A stretch of DNA of 64,000 bases from Prorocentrum cordatum (GCA_963575745.1 CAUYUJ010003947.1:387243-451242); one strand, 5' to 3'. Positions 22,531 through 33,566 are shown, numbered from the stretch's first letter. Notes: a model not told the origin generated them from the sequence alone. Made by a program: numbers and translations.

Positions 22531-22784
22531 CCGGGGCTCCGCACGGAGTTCCTCCTCCTATTCGTGGATCCGCCGCGGGGGGACTTACGATACACTCAAC
22601 CAGGGCAGACATGTGCTCTTGTTCCAGGCGTTGGCGACTGGGCAATCTGCGAGTCATGGATCGCGCGCTCGGTGATCCTCGTGCTGCGCACCACCTGGAA
22701 GCATACCCGGGTCGAAACTCTTGCCAGCAGCGCTGGCGGTCGCAGGCGCGCCTGCGGAGCCGGCGGCACAGGGCGCACTGGAGG

Positions 22785-22850
22785 TACGTCGGGCACCGTG
22801 TCCTCCTACAGGCGGAGTTTGGACGAAAACTAGAACAGAATCAAACAGTC
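22785..22850. repeat. MITE-like repeat, left end only
   Basis: Starts GTCGGGC, continues TCCTCCTACAGGCGG, then TTTGGACGAA. Matches the left ends at 26580, 29851 and 30200. No matching right end was found nearby. Confidence 0.55.
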
Positions 22851-24139
22851 ATGAAAATACCCCTTTTGGACGAAAAAAAGAATCAACAACGATCAAAAAG
22901 TACACTTAATGGTGAATGCGCCCCGCTTGGACTTTGCCTTTGGGGTATGTGTCGAGCCAGTGCAAGATCAAGAACGCTGTCGCGCAATGCGTCGGTGGGA
23001 GGGGCGTCGGGAACAATGTCGGGGTCGAGGTCGCCGGGGCGTCGTGATCGGTGTCCCCAGACGGGGCCTCTTCCGCAGAGGTGTCGCCCTCGTTTGGAAG
23101 GGCCGCGTGTCGTCCCTGCGCCAGCAGACGCCTCGTGGCGGCGGCATCGGCCGCCTCCCTGGAGACTGCTGCCGCCGTGCATCCGAATTCGCCTGCCGCG
23201 CCGTCTATCCTCTCGTCGCCCATGGCCGCCGGGCGTAGTTCTCGCGCTCCTGCTAGGCCCCCGCCCGTTCCAGCATCGCCACGCACACGGAGGAGGGTTC
23301 GGAAGATTCTCAGACTCACGACGTCGTGATTCCTTCAATCCGCGTCATCCTGGGGTATCCCGACCTCTCCTCCAGGACAAATTTGTCACCCCGCAGAATT
23401 CGGGACAGCCCCAGGGGCGAGAATTCAACACTAACGCCGTGGACAAAAACTGTTGTCGCGTTGCTGCTGTGACGTTCGAAGTATTCACGGACCCTCCTCC
23501 TCAGAATCGCACCCCCCCCCAAGCCTCTCCAGAGGGGCGCCCTCTGGCCTAAACTCCAAATCGAATACAACTGTGGCGATGAATGGGGGGCCCAGGAGGC
23601 CGGAAAAATATGGTAACCATATCAACATCCCCGGCTGGTGCGAATTACGGCGGGTTCGCGTCGCGAAGACGTCGGCGCTGGTGTTTGACGCCGCGTGGAT
23701 CGTTCAACCTCGAACGACCGCGGCCCGGCTCCCCGACAGCGCGGCTCGTTTGATGTCGGCCGATTGCAAGCCACTGGAGTTTTTTGTAGTATATATGTAT
23801 ATACGAAGAAACATTTCCGCGGAGCGGTCTTTGCCCCGGGTTGGTGGTGGGTGGGGGGGTGGGGCCATGGGGAACAACAACGATTGGGCGGGGTGGTGCA
23901 CATTGTGGCGGGGGTGCGCTGCGATCGCCGCAGCATGCGAGCAAGCACGGGCATGCGGGGAGTACAGCCCCCCCCCCTCTGCGTACGATCGTTACCGGTA
24001 CTGGGGGGGGTTCGGCCCGGGCAACGACAGTTACGCGCCTGACGGATAAAACAAAACAGTCTAGTGGCAATCTTGGGCGCCCGCGCTGGAGTCGCCGCCG
24101 CGTCGACGAGGGAGGAGGGAGGGGGATGAAAGACGAGGG
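22851..24139. other. Unassigned GC-rich region
   Basis: A minus-strand frame at 22906-23319 is hydrophilic (GEFGCTAAAVSREAADAAA, then NEGDTSAEEAPSGD) and could be a remnant of a real gene, but no domain is recognised. A block at about 23912-23960 (GGCGGGGGTGCGCTGCGAT) recurs at about 7852-7895, again close to a foldback. Otherwise nothing was identified. Confidence 0.35.
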
Positions 24140-25740
24140 ACCAGTGTAATCTAAAACGCATCAGCGATGTATCAATAAAGCCTCGCTCCAAGCTCCCTCT
24201 TCATAGGTTCCTGCAGGAATTCCCACCAGCCCTCTGGGCGTCGGTGGTTTAGAGCGTTTCCTCTTCCACCCCTCCTTCTTCCCCTTCGGGGAGGGGTTTA
24301 CCCCTCCCCCTACCCCCTCCCCACTGACCTGGACAGGGGGTTCCGCGGCGCGCTGGAGCGCCCAAGATCGACCCCTGGGAGGGCTAAAATTCGACACCCC
24401 TCACGAGGATCGTGGCTCCTGAGGGGGGGACTGTAATTAGGGAACCCCCCTTCGTTGATCGATCTCCTCCAAGATGGCTCCGAGGCCCCCCAAGAGGCCC
24501 CCAGGAGGCCCCCAAGAGACCCCCAAGAGGCCCCAAGAGACCCCCCAGAGGCACCCAAGAAGCGCCCAGGAGGCCCCAAGAAGCGCCCAGGAGGCCCCCA
24601 AAGGCCCCAAGATGGCCCCAAGAGGCCCCAAGAGGCCCCCAGGAGGCCCCAAAGAGGATCCCGAACGGCCCACAGAGGCCCCCCCGAGGCACCCAAGACG
24701 CCGAAAAGCCCCTCAGGACGACCCTCTACTCGCCTGGGCGTCGTTTCTGGACGGGCTGGTGGGGATACGCGAAGCGTCTAGATTAACCTGCAGTGCGGAA
24801 ATTGGAAGACAACTGCCTGACAATCCGCAGTCGTGCCAAAGCACAGGTCCTGGGTTTCCAACGCCGTGGATCAACGTGACTGTTGTGCCCCGACAGTGCT
24901 AAGTCGTGCCAGAACACCATTCCTAGGACTTCAACACCGCTAATCAACGTGACTGTTGCGCCGTGACACCCCAAATTCGTGCCAGAGCACCTTCCCTGGG
25001 ATTTCGACCATACGAATCCTTGAAGTTCTTGCAAGCCTTAAAACAAACATGCTCGGTGCTGAGGCGAGGCTGTGCGCGACTCTGAAGCGAGAGCCACATT
25101 TTGAAAACGGCCAGCCCAACATCCTTGAAACTGTTGCACACTTGCAGAAAAACGGCTGTGCGCTGCTCTGAGACGAGAGCCACATTTCGAAAACGACCCG
25201 CTCTTAATCAGTGAAGCTGTTGCGCACTTGCAAACACGGCGGTGCGCGGCGCTGAGGCGAGAGCATATTGTCAAAACGGCTGTGCGCGGCGCTGAAGCGA
25301 AAACCGCATTTTGAAAACGACCCGCCCTCCATCCTTGAAGCTGATGCACACTTTCACAACGACTGTGTACGGCTCTGAAGCAAATTCCACATTTTGAAAG
25401 CGGCCTGCCCTCCATCAATAAAACTGTTACACACTTGTAAACAATGGCTGTGCGCGGCGCTGCGGCGAGAACCACACTTTGAAAACGACCAGACCTCCAT
25501 CCATGAAACTGTTGCGGACATTCAAAACGGCTGTGCGCGGCGCTGAAGCGAGAGTCACATTTTGACAACGACCCGCCCTCCATCCGTGAACCTGTTGCAG
25601 CTTTCAAGCCTCGGGGTCAGCAACGGCGAGGAAATGTCAGGCGAGACGCCTGGCCCGCTCTATGGACACGTCCGGGGGTGCGACAGGGAGGAATTACTTA
25701 CGAGGAGAAGGAATGGAGGGAGGAGGGATGGAAGAGCAAC
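24140..25740. repeat. Composite repeat, copy 2
   Basis: Repeats the order seen at 4.69-5.66 kb: CCAAGCTCCCTCTTCA (about 24190), ~66-bp units with GATCAACGTGACTGTTG cores (24820-24975), about seven ~85-bp units with GGCTGTGCGCGGCGCTGA and TTTTGAAAACGACC cores (25040-25600), then the TCGGGGTCAGCAACGGCGAGG and GTGCGACAGGGAGGA exit. About 550 bp extra (24230-24780) separate the entry segment from the 66-bp units. The GGTTTAGAGCGTTTC word at about 24247 recurs at about 57948. Confidence 0.7.
24475..24720. repeat. Degenerate ~10-bp array, CCCCAAGAGG type
   Basis: Imperfect tandem words of about 9-11 bp (CCCCAAGAGGC, CCCAGGAGGC). The same class fills 55190-55690 and 56470-57120, where part of it lies in an intron of the channel gene. 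Confidence 0.85.
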
Positions 25741-26159
25741 TGTTCAACTTCCCCGAGCAGTTCCTGCTGTCGACGGACCCCTCAGGGCAGTTTGCCTGGC
25801 GAGAGCCCCAATTCGGCCGCTGTTTTTTTCGTCGCGACGCGAGGGGGTTTAAGCCAGGAGGTAGTAATTGTGAGGAGGCGCGCGGCTCAGGGGCGCCGAC
25901 GAAGGGGGGTGGCTGGGATTCAGAAGCGGGGGGGTCCGCATCATGGCTCGAGGCACGTGCGCGGACGAGTGGGTGCAAGAGGAAGTCCCGAAAGAGAAAG
26001 CGGGAGCCAAGAAAGATGCGTGGATCAGACCCTGCTTCTGAGCGTTCGCGGGAACGCCCGTGACAGGCCCTGCCCCCCCTCTCCACCCCTCCCTGGCCAC
26101 GTCACCGTTCGCTCCGGCGCGAATCGCGGAGTGACTGGCCCCGCCCCCCCTCCCTTCCC

Positions 26160-26322
26160 CCGGAGGAGGAGGAGGAGGAGGAGGAGGGAGGAGGAGGAGG
26201 GAGGAGGAGGAGGACGAGGAGGAGGAGGAGGAGGAGAGGAGGAGGAGGAGGAGGAGGAGGAGGAGGAGGAGGAGGAGGAGGAGGAGGAGGAGGAGGAGGA
26301 GGAGGAGGAGGAGGAGGGGGAG
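26160..26322. repeat. (GGA)n tract
   Basis: GGA with a few shorter purine interruptions, adjoining the hairpin block at 26.35 kb. Confidence 0.95.
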
Positions 26323-26344
26323 GATCACGCCGGTTATCAAGGGC

Positions 26345-26498
26345 GCCAAACTTCGCGCCTCGCGCTGCGGGAGGCGCGCACAACTTCGCGCTCTCGCGCC
26401 GCCGGCCCCCCAGGGGAGACAAGGAGGATGAGGAGGAACCAGAGCAAAACCGCCGAGCGCGCGTCACTGCGCGCCCTCGAGGGCGCCCTTGGTTATCG
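26345..26498. repeat. Hairpin-bearing dispersed block, copy 1
   Basis: Related to 29515-29680. It starts AACTTCGCGCCTCGCGCTGC, has hairpin arms CGCGCCTC (26354-26361) and GAGGCGCG (26371-26378), continues CAACTTCGCGCTCTCGCGCC, and ends near GCGCCCTCGAGGG. A MITE-like repeat follows both copies within about 200 bp. Confidence 0.65.
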
Positions 26499-26579
26499 CC
26501 ATGGGATTGAGAACGCTGTCCCTATCCCGGACGCGGCCGTGATGTCTGCACACGCCCCAGTCCTCCCTCGACTCTGATG

Positions 26580-26737
26580 TTAGATCGGGCATGCCCTCCT
26601 ACAGGCGGTTTTGAAAGAAAAGTAGAATATAGTCAAAACGTGCTCAAAACTAATCAAGAATAGTCGAACAATCGTCCCCAGACTATTTTGTTGACAAGTT
26701 TGAACATCTTCCCTGCAGGGGGACATGCCCGACTCAA
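26580..26737. mobile_element. MITE-like element, copy 1 (158 bp)
   Basis: Terminal inverted repeats of about 26 bp. The right end reads CCTGCAGGGGGACATGCCCG then ACTCAA; its reverse complement matches the left end (TCGGGCATG, CCTCCTACAGG) at about 20 of 26 positions. The interior is AT-rich and has no open frame of note. A 30-bp segment with GACGCGGCCGTGATGTCTGC lies on both outer sides (about 26528 and 26749), so the insertion sits in a small duplication. Confidence 0.7.
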
Positions 26738-27289
26738 CCCTATCCTGGACGCGGCTGTGATGTCTGCACTCCCCACCAATCCTCACCCTACCATGGTGGT
26801 TTTCAGGTCACGCCGGGCGGCCGCCCGCCGGCCGCTTGGGACGGCAAAAGGCCCCCCCCCCCCCCCGAAGACTCTCTCTTGACGAGGCGCAGCTGCGGGA
26901 GCACGCCCCGTGGCGAGAACACCTCCGAGGGCCGACGAAAACTTCCCCCCCCCTCCCCTTCGACGACGGAAGCGCTTCACCCCGTGCTATCGAGGAGCAG
27001 GAGATAGCACAAACACATCAGCTGCCAGAAGCCTGCGCGGATGTGTCGGCTCGGCGCGGACCTCCCAGAACCTATGTTTATGCCATACTCTGTTCCTCGA
27101 CTCCAGTCCTCCAGGAGCGGCCCTGTGCAGGCGTGACCTTTGGCGCGCGGCCTGGGGGGGGGCGCCGGAAGGCCAGACCCGAGCGCGCAAGCCGCTGCCA
27201 TCGTGCCCCTTTCGACCAACCTGGGGGCCCCGGCGCGCCCACACCAAAAGGTCACTTTGGCGACCCGGACCCCCGACGTCATGATTTTT

Positions 27290-28440
27290 TTCACAACATC
27301 GACCCCATGAGGTCTCGACCCACTCCCCAGGACCCGTTTTTCCCAACCATCCTGTGGTGTTGGGTCCTCGTTTTGAAGAGACAGCGCCCCGCGTCTCCTT
27401 CCTTTTTTCCTTCTTTCTTCCTTCCTCCTCCCCCCTCCTCCCCACCCCCCCCCTCCTCCTGCCCGCATGCGGTTCCTCCACCCAGGGCTCGTCATGAGTT
27501 TTTTTCACAACGTCGACCCCATGAGGTTTCGACCCACTCCCCAGGACCCGTTTTTCCCAACCATCCTGTGGTGTTGGGTCCTCGTTTTGAAGAGACAGCG
27601 CCCCGCGTCTCCTTCCTTCCTTCCTTCCTTCCTTCCTCCTCCCCCCTCCTCCCCACCCCCCCCTCCTCCTGCCCGCATGCGGTTCCTCCACCCAGGGCTC
27701 GTCATGAGTTTTTTTCACAACGTCGACCCCATGAGGTCTCGACCCACTCCCCAGGACTCGTTTTTCCCAACCATCCTGTGGTGTTGGGTCCTCGTTTTGA
27801 AGAGACAGCGCCCCGCGTCTCCTTCCTTCCTTCCTTCCTTCCTCCTCCCCCCTCCTCCCCACCCCCCCTTCCTCCTGCCCGCATGCGGTTCCTCCACCCA
27901 GGGCACGTCATGTTTTTTTTCACAACGTCGACCCCATGAGGTCTCGACCCGCTCCCCAGGACCCGTTTTTCCCAACCATCCTGCGGTGTTGGGTCCTCGT
28001 TTTGAAGAGACAGCGCCCCGCGTCTCCTTCCTTCCTTCCTTCCTTCCTTCCTTCCTCCTCCCCCCTCCTCCCCACCCCCCCCTCCTCCTGCCCGCATGCG
28101 GTTCCTCCACCCAGGGCGCGTCATGAGTTTTTTTCACAACGTCGACCCCATGAGGTCTCGACCCACTCCCCAGGACCCGTTTTTCCCAACCATCCTGCGG
28201 TGTTGGGTCCTCGTTTTGAAGAGACAGCGCCCCGCGTCTCCTTCCCTTCCTTCCTTCCTTCCTTCCTTCCTTCCTTCCTTCCTTCCTTCCTTCCTTCCTT
28301 CCTTCCTCCTCCCCCCTCCTCCCCCCACCCCCCCCTCCTGCCCGCATGCGGTTCCTCCACCCAGGGCACGTCATGTTTTTTTCACAACGTCGACCCCATG
28401 AGGTCTCGACCCGCTCCCCAGGACCCGTTTTGCATCCCGA
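27290..28440. repeat. Tandem ~205-215-bp units with variable TTCC tract
   Basis: Six units begin at about 27300, 27517, 27727, 27931, 28144 and 28393. Each has a constant part (GACCCCATGAGGTCTCGACC, CCCAACCATCCTG, TTTTGAAGAGACAGCGCCCC), a TTCC tract of variable length, CCTCCTCCCC, and GCATGCGGTTCCTCCACCC. The long frames on both strands are by-products. Confidence 0.85.
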
Positions 28441-28611
28441 GTCGTTTCTTTTTGACGGCCCCGAGGCCCCGTCAAGGCCCCGGCAGGCCGAAAATCGCGA
28501 AAAACCTCCGTCGTGATTCTTTCTCACAGCTCGAGGGGGCCGGGGATTTTCGACGAAAAATAAAAAATACCCCAAGAATAATCCCAAAATGCCCCCAAAA
28601 TAATCTGGGAA

Positions 28612-29064
28612 CTATTTTTGGGGTATTTTTGACCTTTTTGGGGCATTTCTGTGGGGGAAGGTCCTTCTTTTTCGCGCAGCCGCTTCGCCCTCCTTTTTTG
28701 GGCGACCCCGGGCGACCACGGAGTAGTTGCTGCGGGAGCCCGCCGCGTCCCGCAGCCGGTCGCCCCTCAGCCGCGCGACCTGCGCGCGGAGCGCCTGGCT
28801 CTCCTCCCGGAGGGCGGCGACGTCGGCCTCGCGCGGGGGGGCCCTCCCCAAGGTACCTGCGCTCGCGGCTGCTCGCGGCGCGGCAGAGCCGCGGCGGCAG
28901 GTTCGGTTTCGGCCTCGCGTGGGACGCACGAGGGGTATCGCCAGGGGATGCAAAGCTGCCTCGAGTCGGCTCTCACGCGCCCACGGAGGGCTGCGGCGGT
29001 CGGCCTCGTGCTGGTCGACGAGGCGGGCGGCGAGCAGGCGGAACTCCGTCGTGCTCTCCGGCAT
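28612..29064 (-). CDS. Hypothetical protein with coiled-coil segment (fragment)
   Basis: A 150-codon minus-strand frame from ATG 29064. The N-terminus is MPESTTEFRLLAARLVDQHE. A likely coiled coil (EADVAALREESQALRAQVAR) follows at residues ~79-105, and then a basic tail rich in Lys/Arg. No family is recognised. It lies between two copies of a GACCC..CCCCAGGACC-type repeat (28.39 and 29.13 kb), so it may be part of a repeat's cargo or a gene fragment. Upstream sequence gives no leader relic. Confidence 0.3.
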   Translation of the reverse strand: MPESTTEFRLLAARLVDQHEADRRSPPWARESRLEAALHPLAIPLVRPTRGRNRTCRRGSAAPRAAASAGTLGRAPPREADVAALREESQALRAQVARLRGDRLRDAAGSRSNYSVVARGRPKKEGEAAARKRRTFPHRNAPKRSKIPQK

Positions 29065-29107
29065 GCGGGCTGACGCCCCGGCGGCGCGCGGGGCGGCGCT
29101 GGTTCCC

Positions 29108-29275
29108 AGAGATCCGACGTCGTGATTTTTTCAATGCGCGGTCCCCCGAAGTCTCGACCCATTCCCCAGGACCGGTTTCTCATCCTGAGTCGTTTTTTGA
29201 CGGTCCCGGGGCCGGGCGAGGGCCCCCAGAGGCCGAAAATCGAGGAAAACCTTTGTCTTGATTTTTTCAAAGCGT
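29108..29275. repeat. Dispersed relative of the 28.38-28.55-kb segment
   Basis: Shares GACGTCGTGATTTTTTC, TCTCGACCCATTCCCCAGGA, ATCCTGAGTCGTTTTTTGAC and GGCCGAAAATCG with the segment that ends the 210-bp array (about 28385-28530). Confidence 0.65.
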
Positions 29276-29514
29276 TGGAGGTCTGGGTCTGGCGGCGCTC
29301 ACAAGGGGGCCGGGGCTGGCCACGAAGCCAAGCGAGCGGGCCCTCGGGGAGATGGGCCCCGGAGGCTCTGCACCGCCCTCGGGCTCGGGGTGCCCTCGCC
29401 GGGCCCCGTGCGGACTGCAGTGGGGGCCCGACCACGAGAACCCCCCCCCCCACCGGAGACGCAACCCTGAGCCCCCAGGACATCCACGGATTTTCGGTGT
29501 GGGAGCGTCACGCC

Positions 29515-29680
29515 TTCCAACTTCGCGCTTCGCGCTGCGCGAAGCGCGAAGCGCGAATAACTTCGCGCTCTCGCGCCGCCCTCCCAAAGGGAGAATAGGA
29601 GGACGAGGAGGAGGGGGAGAAGGAACGAGGACCGCGAAGCGCGAATAACTTCGCGCCCTCGAGGGAGCCCTTGTTCCACA
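29515..29680. repeat. Hairpin-bearing dispersed block, copy 2
   Basis: Contains a 14-bp perfect inverted repeat, arms 29521-29534 (CTTCGCGCTTCGCG) and 29538-29551, around a 3-base loop (CTG). It is followed by AACTTCGCGCTCTCGCGCC and later GCGCCCTCGAGGG, collinear with 26345-26498. Confidence 0.7.
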
Positions 29681-29850
29681 GCAAGAGCATCGAAACCCGA
29701 GAAGCCCAGGGCACCCTGGAGGCCAGCAGGGTGTTTCTTGGCATGGGTCCCCACTGTAGAGCAGCTCAGCACACAGAACCGAGGGCCCCAGGGGCGAGCG
29801 CACCGTGGTCCAGGGCCCGCTTCCCTGAGGACCTGCGTTCCCCTCTATGC

Positions 29851-29999
29851 TTAGGTCGGGCGTGTCCCCCTACAGGCGGATGTGGGAGGAAAACAACATG
29901 CGCGACAATTGTCAAATACAAATGCTCAACAAATCGTCCCCAGACTACTGTTTGACCACTTTTGAATATTCCTCCTGTAGAGGGACATACCCGACTCAA
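29851..29999. mobile_element. MITE-like element, copy 2 (149 bp)
   Basis: The left end TTAGGTCGGGCGTGTCCCCC then TACAGG is the approximate reverse complement of the right end CCTGTAGAGGGACATACCCG then ACTCAA. The interior shares AATCGTCCCCAGACTA-type sequence with copy 1. No coding capacity. Confidence 0.72.
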
Positions 30000-30199
30000 C
30001 TCCGTGCCCGGGGGGCGGGCGCAGCCCTCGGGGCGGCTCGCTGTTCTGTAGTTCCTTCGGAAGGCGGCTCGAACACATCGCGCCGTAGGTGTTGTTGTGC
30101 TCGCTTTCTTCAGCGTCTGGGGGCCGCTGCCAGGCCCTGGGGCTGCCCGAAAACGGGATGCAGAAAGGTGCCCCAGGAATGGGGTCAAGAGTCCCAGGG

Positions 30200-30372
30200 T
30201 TAGGTCGGGCATGTCCTCCTGCAGGCGAATTTTGGACGAAGAATTCCCAACCATCCTGTGGTGTTGGTTCCTCGTTTTGCAGTGACAGCGCCCCGCGTTC
30301 CTTCCTTCCTTCCTTCCTTCCTTCCTTCTTTCCTTCCTTCCTCCTCCCCCCTCCCTCCCCCCCTCCTCCGTG
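30200..30372. repeat. MITE left end fused to a truncated 210-bp unit
   Basis: 30200-30244 matches the MITE left end (TTAGGTCGGGCATGTCCTCC, GCAGGCGAATTTTGGACGA). From about 30246 the sequence becomes the CCCAACCATCCTGTGGTGTT and TTCC part of the 210-bp unit, then runs into the 77-bp array. The junction is abrupt. Confidence 0.65.
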
Positions 30373-31692
30373 GCCCCATAGGGAGCTCCACCGTAGGCCC
30401 CAGTGGGGGTGCCCGCATGCGGTTCCCCCACCCAGGGCAGCGTTTCGTAACCCCATAGGGAGCTCCACCGCAGGCCCCAGTGGGGGTGCCCGCATGCGTT
30501 TCCCACACCCAGGGCAGCGTTTCGTGGCCCCATTGGGAGCTCCACCGCAGGCCCCAGTGGGGATGCCCGCATGCGGTTCCCCCACCCAGGGCAGCGTTTT
30601 GTAGCCCCATAGGGAGCTCCACCGAAGGCCCCAGTGGGGGTGCCCGCATGCGGTTCCCCCACCCAGGGCAGCGTTTCGTGGCCCCACAGGGAGCTCCACC
30701 GAAGGCCCCAGTGGGGGTGCCCGCATGCGGTTCCACACCCAGGGCAACGTTTCGTGGCCCCATTGGGAGCTCCACCGCAGGCCCCAGTGGGGATGCCCGC
30801 ATGCGGTTCCCCCACCCAGGGCAGCGTTTCGTAGCCCCATACGGAGCTCCACCGAAGGCCCCAGTGGGGGTGCCCGCATGCGGTTCCCCAACCCAGGGCA
30901 GCGTTTCGTAGCCCCACAGGGAGCTCCACCGAAGGCCCCAGTGGGGGTGCCCGCATGCGGTTCCACCACCCAGGGCAACGTTTCGTGGCCCCATAGGGAG
31001 CTCCACCGCAGGCCCCAGTGGGGATGCCCGCGTGCGGTTTCCCCACCCAGGGCAGCGTTTCGTAGCCCCATAGGGAGCTCCACCGAAGGCCCCAGTGGGG
31101 GTGGCCGCGTGCGGTTCCCCCACCCAGGGCAGCGTTTCGTAGCCCCATAGGGAGCTCCACCGAGGGCCACAGTGGGGGTGCCCGCGTGCGGTTCCCCCCA
31201 CCCAGGGCAGCGTTTCGTGGCCCCATAGGGAGCTCCACCGTAGGCCCCAGTGGGGGTGCCCGCATGCGGTTCCCCCACCCAGGGCAGCGTTTCGTAGCCC
31301 CATAGGGAGCTGCACCGAAGGCCCCAGTGGGGGTGCTCGCCTACCCAGGACAGAGTTTCGTGGCCCCATAGGGAGTTCCACCGAAGGCCTCGATCGGGGT
31401 GCTCGCATGCGGTTCCCCCACCCAGGACAACGTTTCGTGGGCCCATACGGAGCTCCACCGAAGGGCCCAGTGACGGTGTCCACATGCGTCTCCCCCACCC
31501 AGGGCAGCGTTTCGTGGCCCCATAGAGAGCTCCACCGAAGGTCGCAGTGGAGGTGTCCACATGCGCCCCCCACCGAACACAGCGATTCGTGGCCTCATAG
31601 GGAGCTCCACCTAAGGCCCCAGTGGCGGTGTCCACATGCGTCTCCCCCACCCAGCACAGCGTTTCGTGGCCCCATAGGGAGCTCCACCGAAG
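30373..31692. repeat. 77-bp tandem satellite, ~17 units
   Basis: Units carry GGGAGCTCCACCG, GGCCCCAGTGGGGGTGCCCG, CATGCGGTTCCCCCACCCAG and GGGCAGCGTTTCGT. Starts of the GCAGCG word (30437, 30514, 30591, 30668, 30744, 30821) give a 77-bp period. Because 77 is not divisible by three and the unit has no stop in several frames, each frame reads three unit translations in turn, producing frames of up to 574 codons. These are not proposed as genes. Units near the right end are more diverged. Confidence 0.93.
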
Positions 31693-31749
31693 AAGATATT
31701 CACAATTGCGGTACCCACAACTTCATATGGTTGGGTCCTTCACCAGGAT

Positions 31750-31990
31750 AATAAAACAAATGCTAGAAATACCCTCCAGTAGTCAAAAATAATCGAAAAC
31801 TCGTCCCCAGACTTTTGTTTAATCAGCAATCGATCCCACTATCGATCCCACAGGAGATCTCACTATCGACTCCTCCATCGATCTCACGATCGATCTCAAC
31901 CAATGTCACAATCAATCTCGCAGTCGATCCAACTGTTGATCTCACTATCCATCCCATTCTAGCGACCTCATTATCGATCTCTATCGACGG
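31750..31990. repeat. MITE interior fragment, then a CGATCTC-type repeat
   Basis: 31750-31825 resembles the MITE interior and right part (ATCGAAAACTCGTCCCCAGA). 31826-31990 is a degenerate ~12-bp array of ATCGATCTCAC and CGATCCCACT words. Confidence 0.5.
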
Positions 31991-32029
31991 CAATATCAAG
32001 GCGGGACACCCCCTGCCACCGCCCGCCCA

Positions 32030-32535
32030 CCGCCGACGGAACACCGACGGGACACCAACGGGACACCACAGGACACCATGTCGGGACACCCCTGGCCACC
32101 AAGCGCCCACCTGGGGCGGAGGGGCGGTCCACTGCATGCGAATCGTCCTAGCGACGGCGAGGTCAGTCCCCTCGTGTGCCCACGCAGCTTCGCCTCGCCC
32201 GCACGCGCGACACGAACACGAAACCGAAACCGATTTCCCGGGGGGGGGCTCTCCGTTGCACTAAGATCTCACGCCCCAAACTCCTATTCTACAAATTTTT
32301 GGCAAGCGTGGACCCCAAACAATAAGTTACTGCACCGTGGATGTGTAAGCAATGTGATGCAATCGGTCTACATGTAAGCTGTGCAGTGTAAGCTATGTGT
32401 TGCAACCTGGACGGACCCCACAAACGCGGTGGGCGGCAACGAGGCGGCAACGGGCGGCGACGCGGCGAAACCTCGACGGACCTCCGCAAGTGGGCGGCAA
32501 CGGGCGGCGACGTGGGGACATCTCAACAGACGCGT
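32030..32535. repeat. Short minisatellites
   Basis: CGGGACACC words at 32040-32095. A repeated segment with GGGCGGCAACGGGCGGCGAC occurs at about 32430-32465 and 32490-32515. No gene was recognised between 32100 and 33050. Confidence 0.6.
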
Positions 32536-33079
32536 CCAAGTCCTTGGTAACAGAATAGCCCTAAATGCAAGCTCTGGTTTGGGAAACAGCTCCCTACCGT
32601 CTTGGAAAGCCGCCCCCTCGCCCCGCCTCCTTGTGCCCGCCGCCAGGCTGGGGGTGGGAAAGGCCGTTGCCAGTCGCAGTGATCCCGCATCTTGGACCGA
32701 AATGTGGAGTAGGAGGAGCATAGGAGTTAAGCTGAGCTGAACCTTATGGGATCCCTGTCTAGGCAGTCGAAATGACTACCAGAAGCCACTAGAATGTACT
32801 CTAAGAAACTCAATCGAAACCCAGCGTTTTTCAATGCAAGCCCTACTACGGCTCACAACTCAAACTGCACTGGCTTGGCTGGAGAGGAGGACGAAGACAA
32901 CGGCGGCAAAAAGAATGATGAGGAGGCCTAGCGCGATCCGCTGCCTCAGAGGGGGGCCCCACTCAAAGGCGCAATGGCACTCATGCCCCCAATGCTGCGT
33001 GCTCGCAAAACAAAAACGAACCTGGACACTGAACGACCCGCTCTTCACGAACTTCGGGCTGTCTCCTCCCCCCCCACGT

Positions 33080-33566
33080 CCTTGTCCTCGTCCTTCCTCC
33101 TCCTCCTGTTCCTCCTCCTCATCATCATCGTCATCCTCATCCTCATCACCATCAGCATCATCCTTCTCCTCCTCCTCCTCCTCTTCCTCCTCCTCCTCCT
33201 CATCATCATCACTATCATCACCATCACCATCACTATCAGCATCACCATTCTAAACCAACATCATCACCATCTTATCATCACCACTACCACCATCAGCATC
33301 ACCATCGTCATCATCGTCATCAGCGCCATTATCATCACCACCACCATCATCATCATTATCATCGCAAGTGTCATCACCGTCATCATCTTCATCATCACCA
33401 TCGTCACCGCAATCATCATCATCTTCTTCATCACCTTCTTCATCACCATCAGTATCAACGCCACCATCATCAACATTATCAGTACCATCACCATTGTCAC
33501 TTCTATCATCTTCATCTTCATCACCATCATCACCCGCGCCACCATCAACGCCACCACCATCATCAC

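Noticed and set aside
29926-31650. 574-codon Gly/Pro/Trp-rich minus-strand frame that looks like a repeat protein
   Set aside because: Explained by the 77-bp satellite being open in rotating frames; no flanking coding signal.
27290-31692. CRISPR-like regular repeats
   Set aside because: Units are contiguous with no unique spacers, and the genome is eukaryotic with no cas genes.
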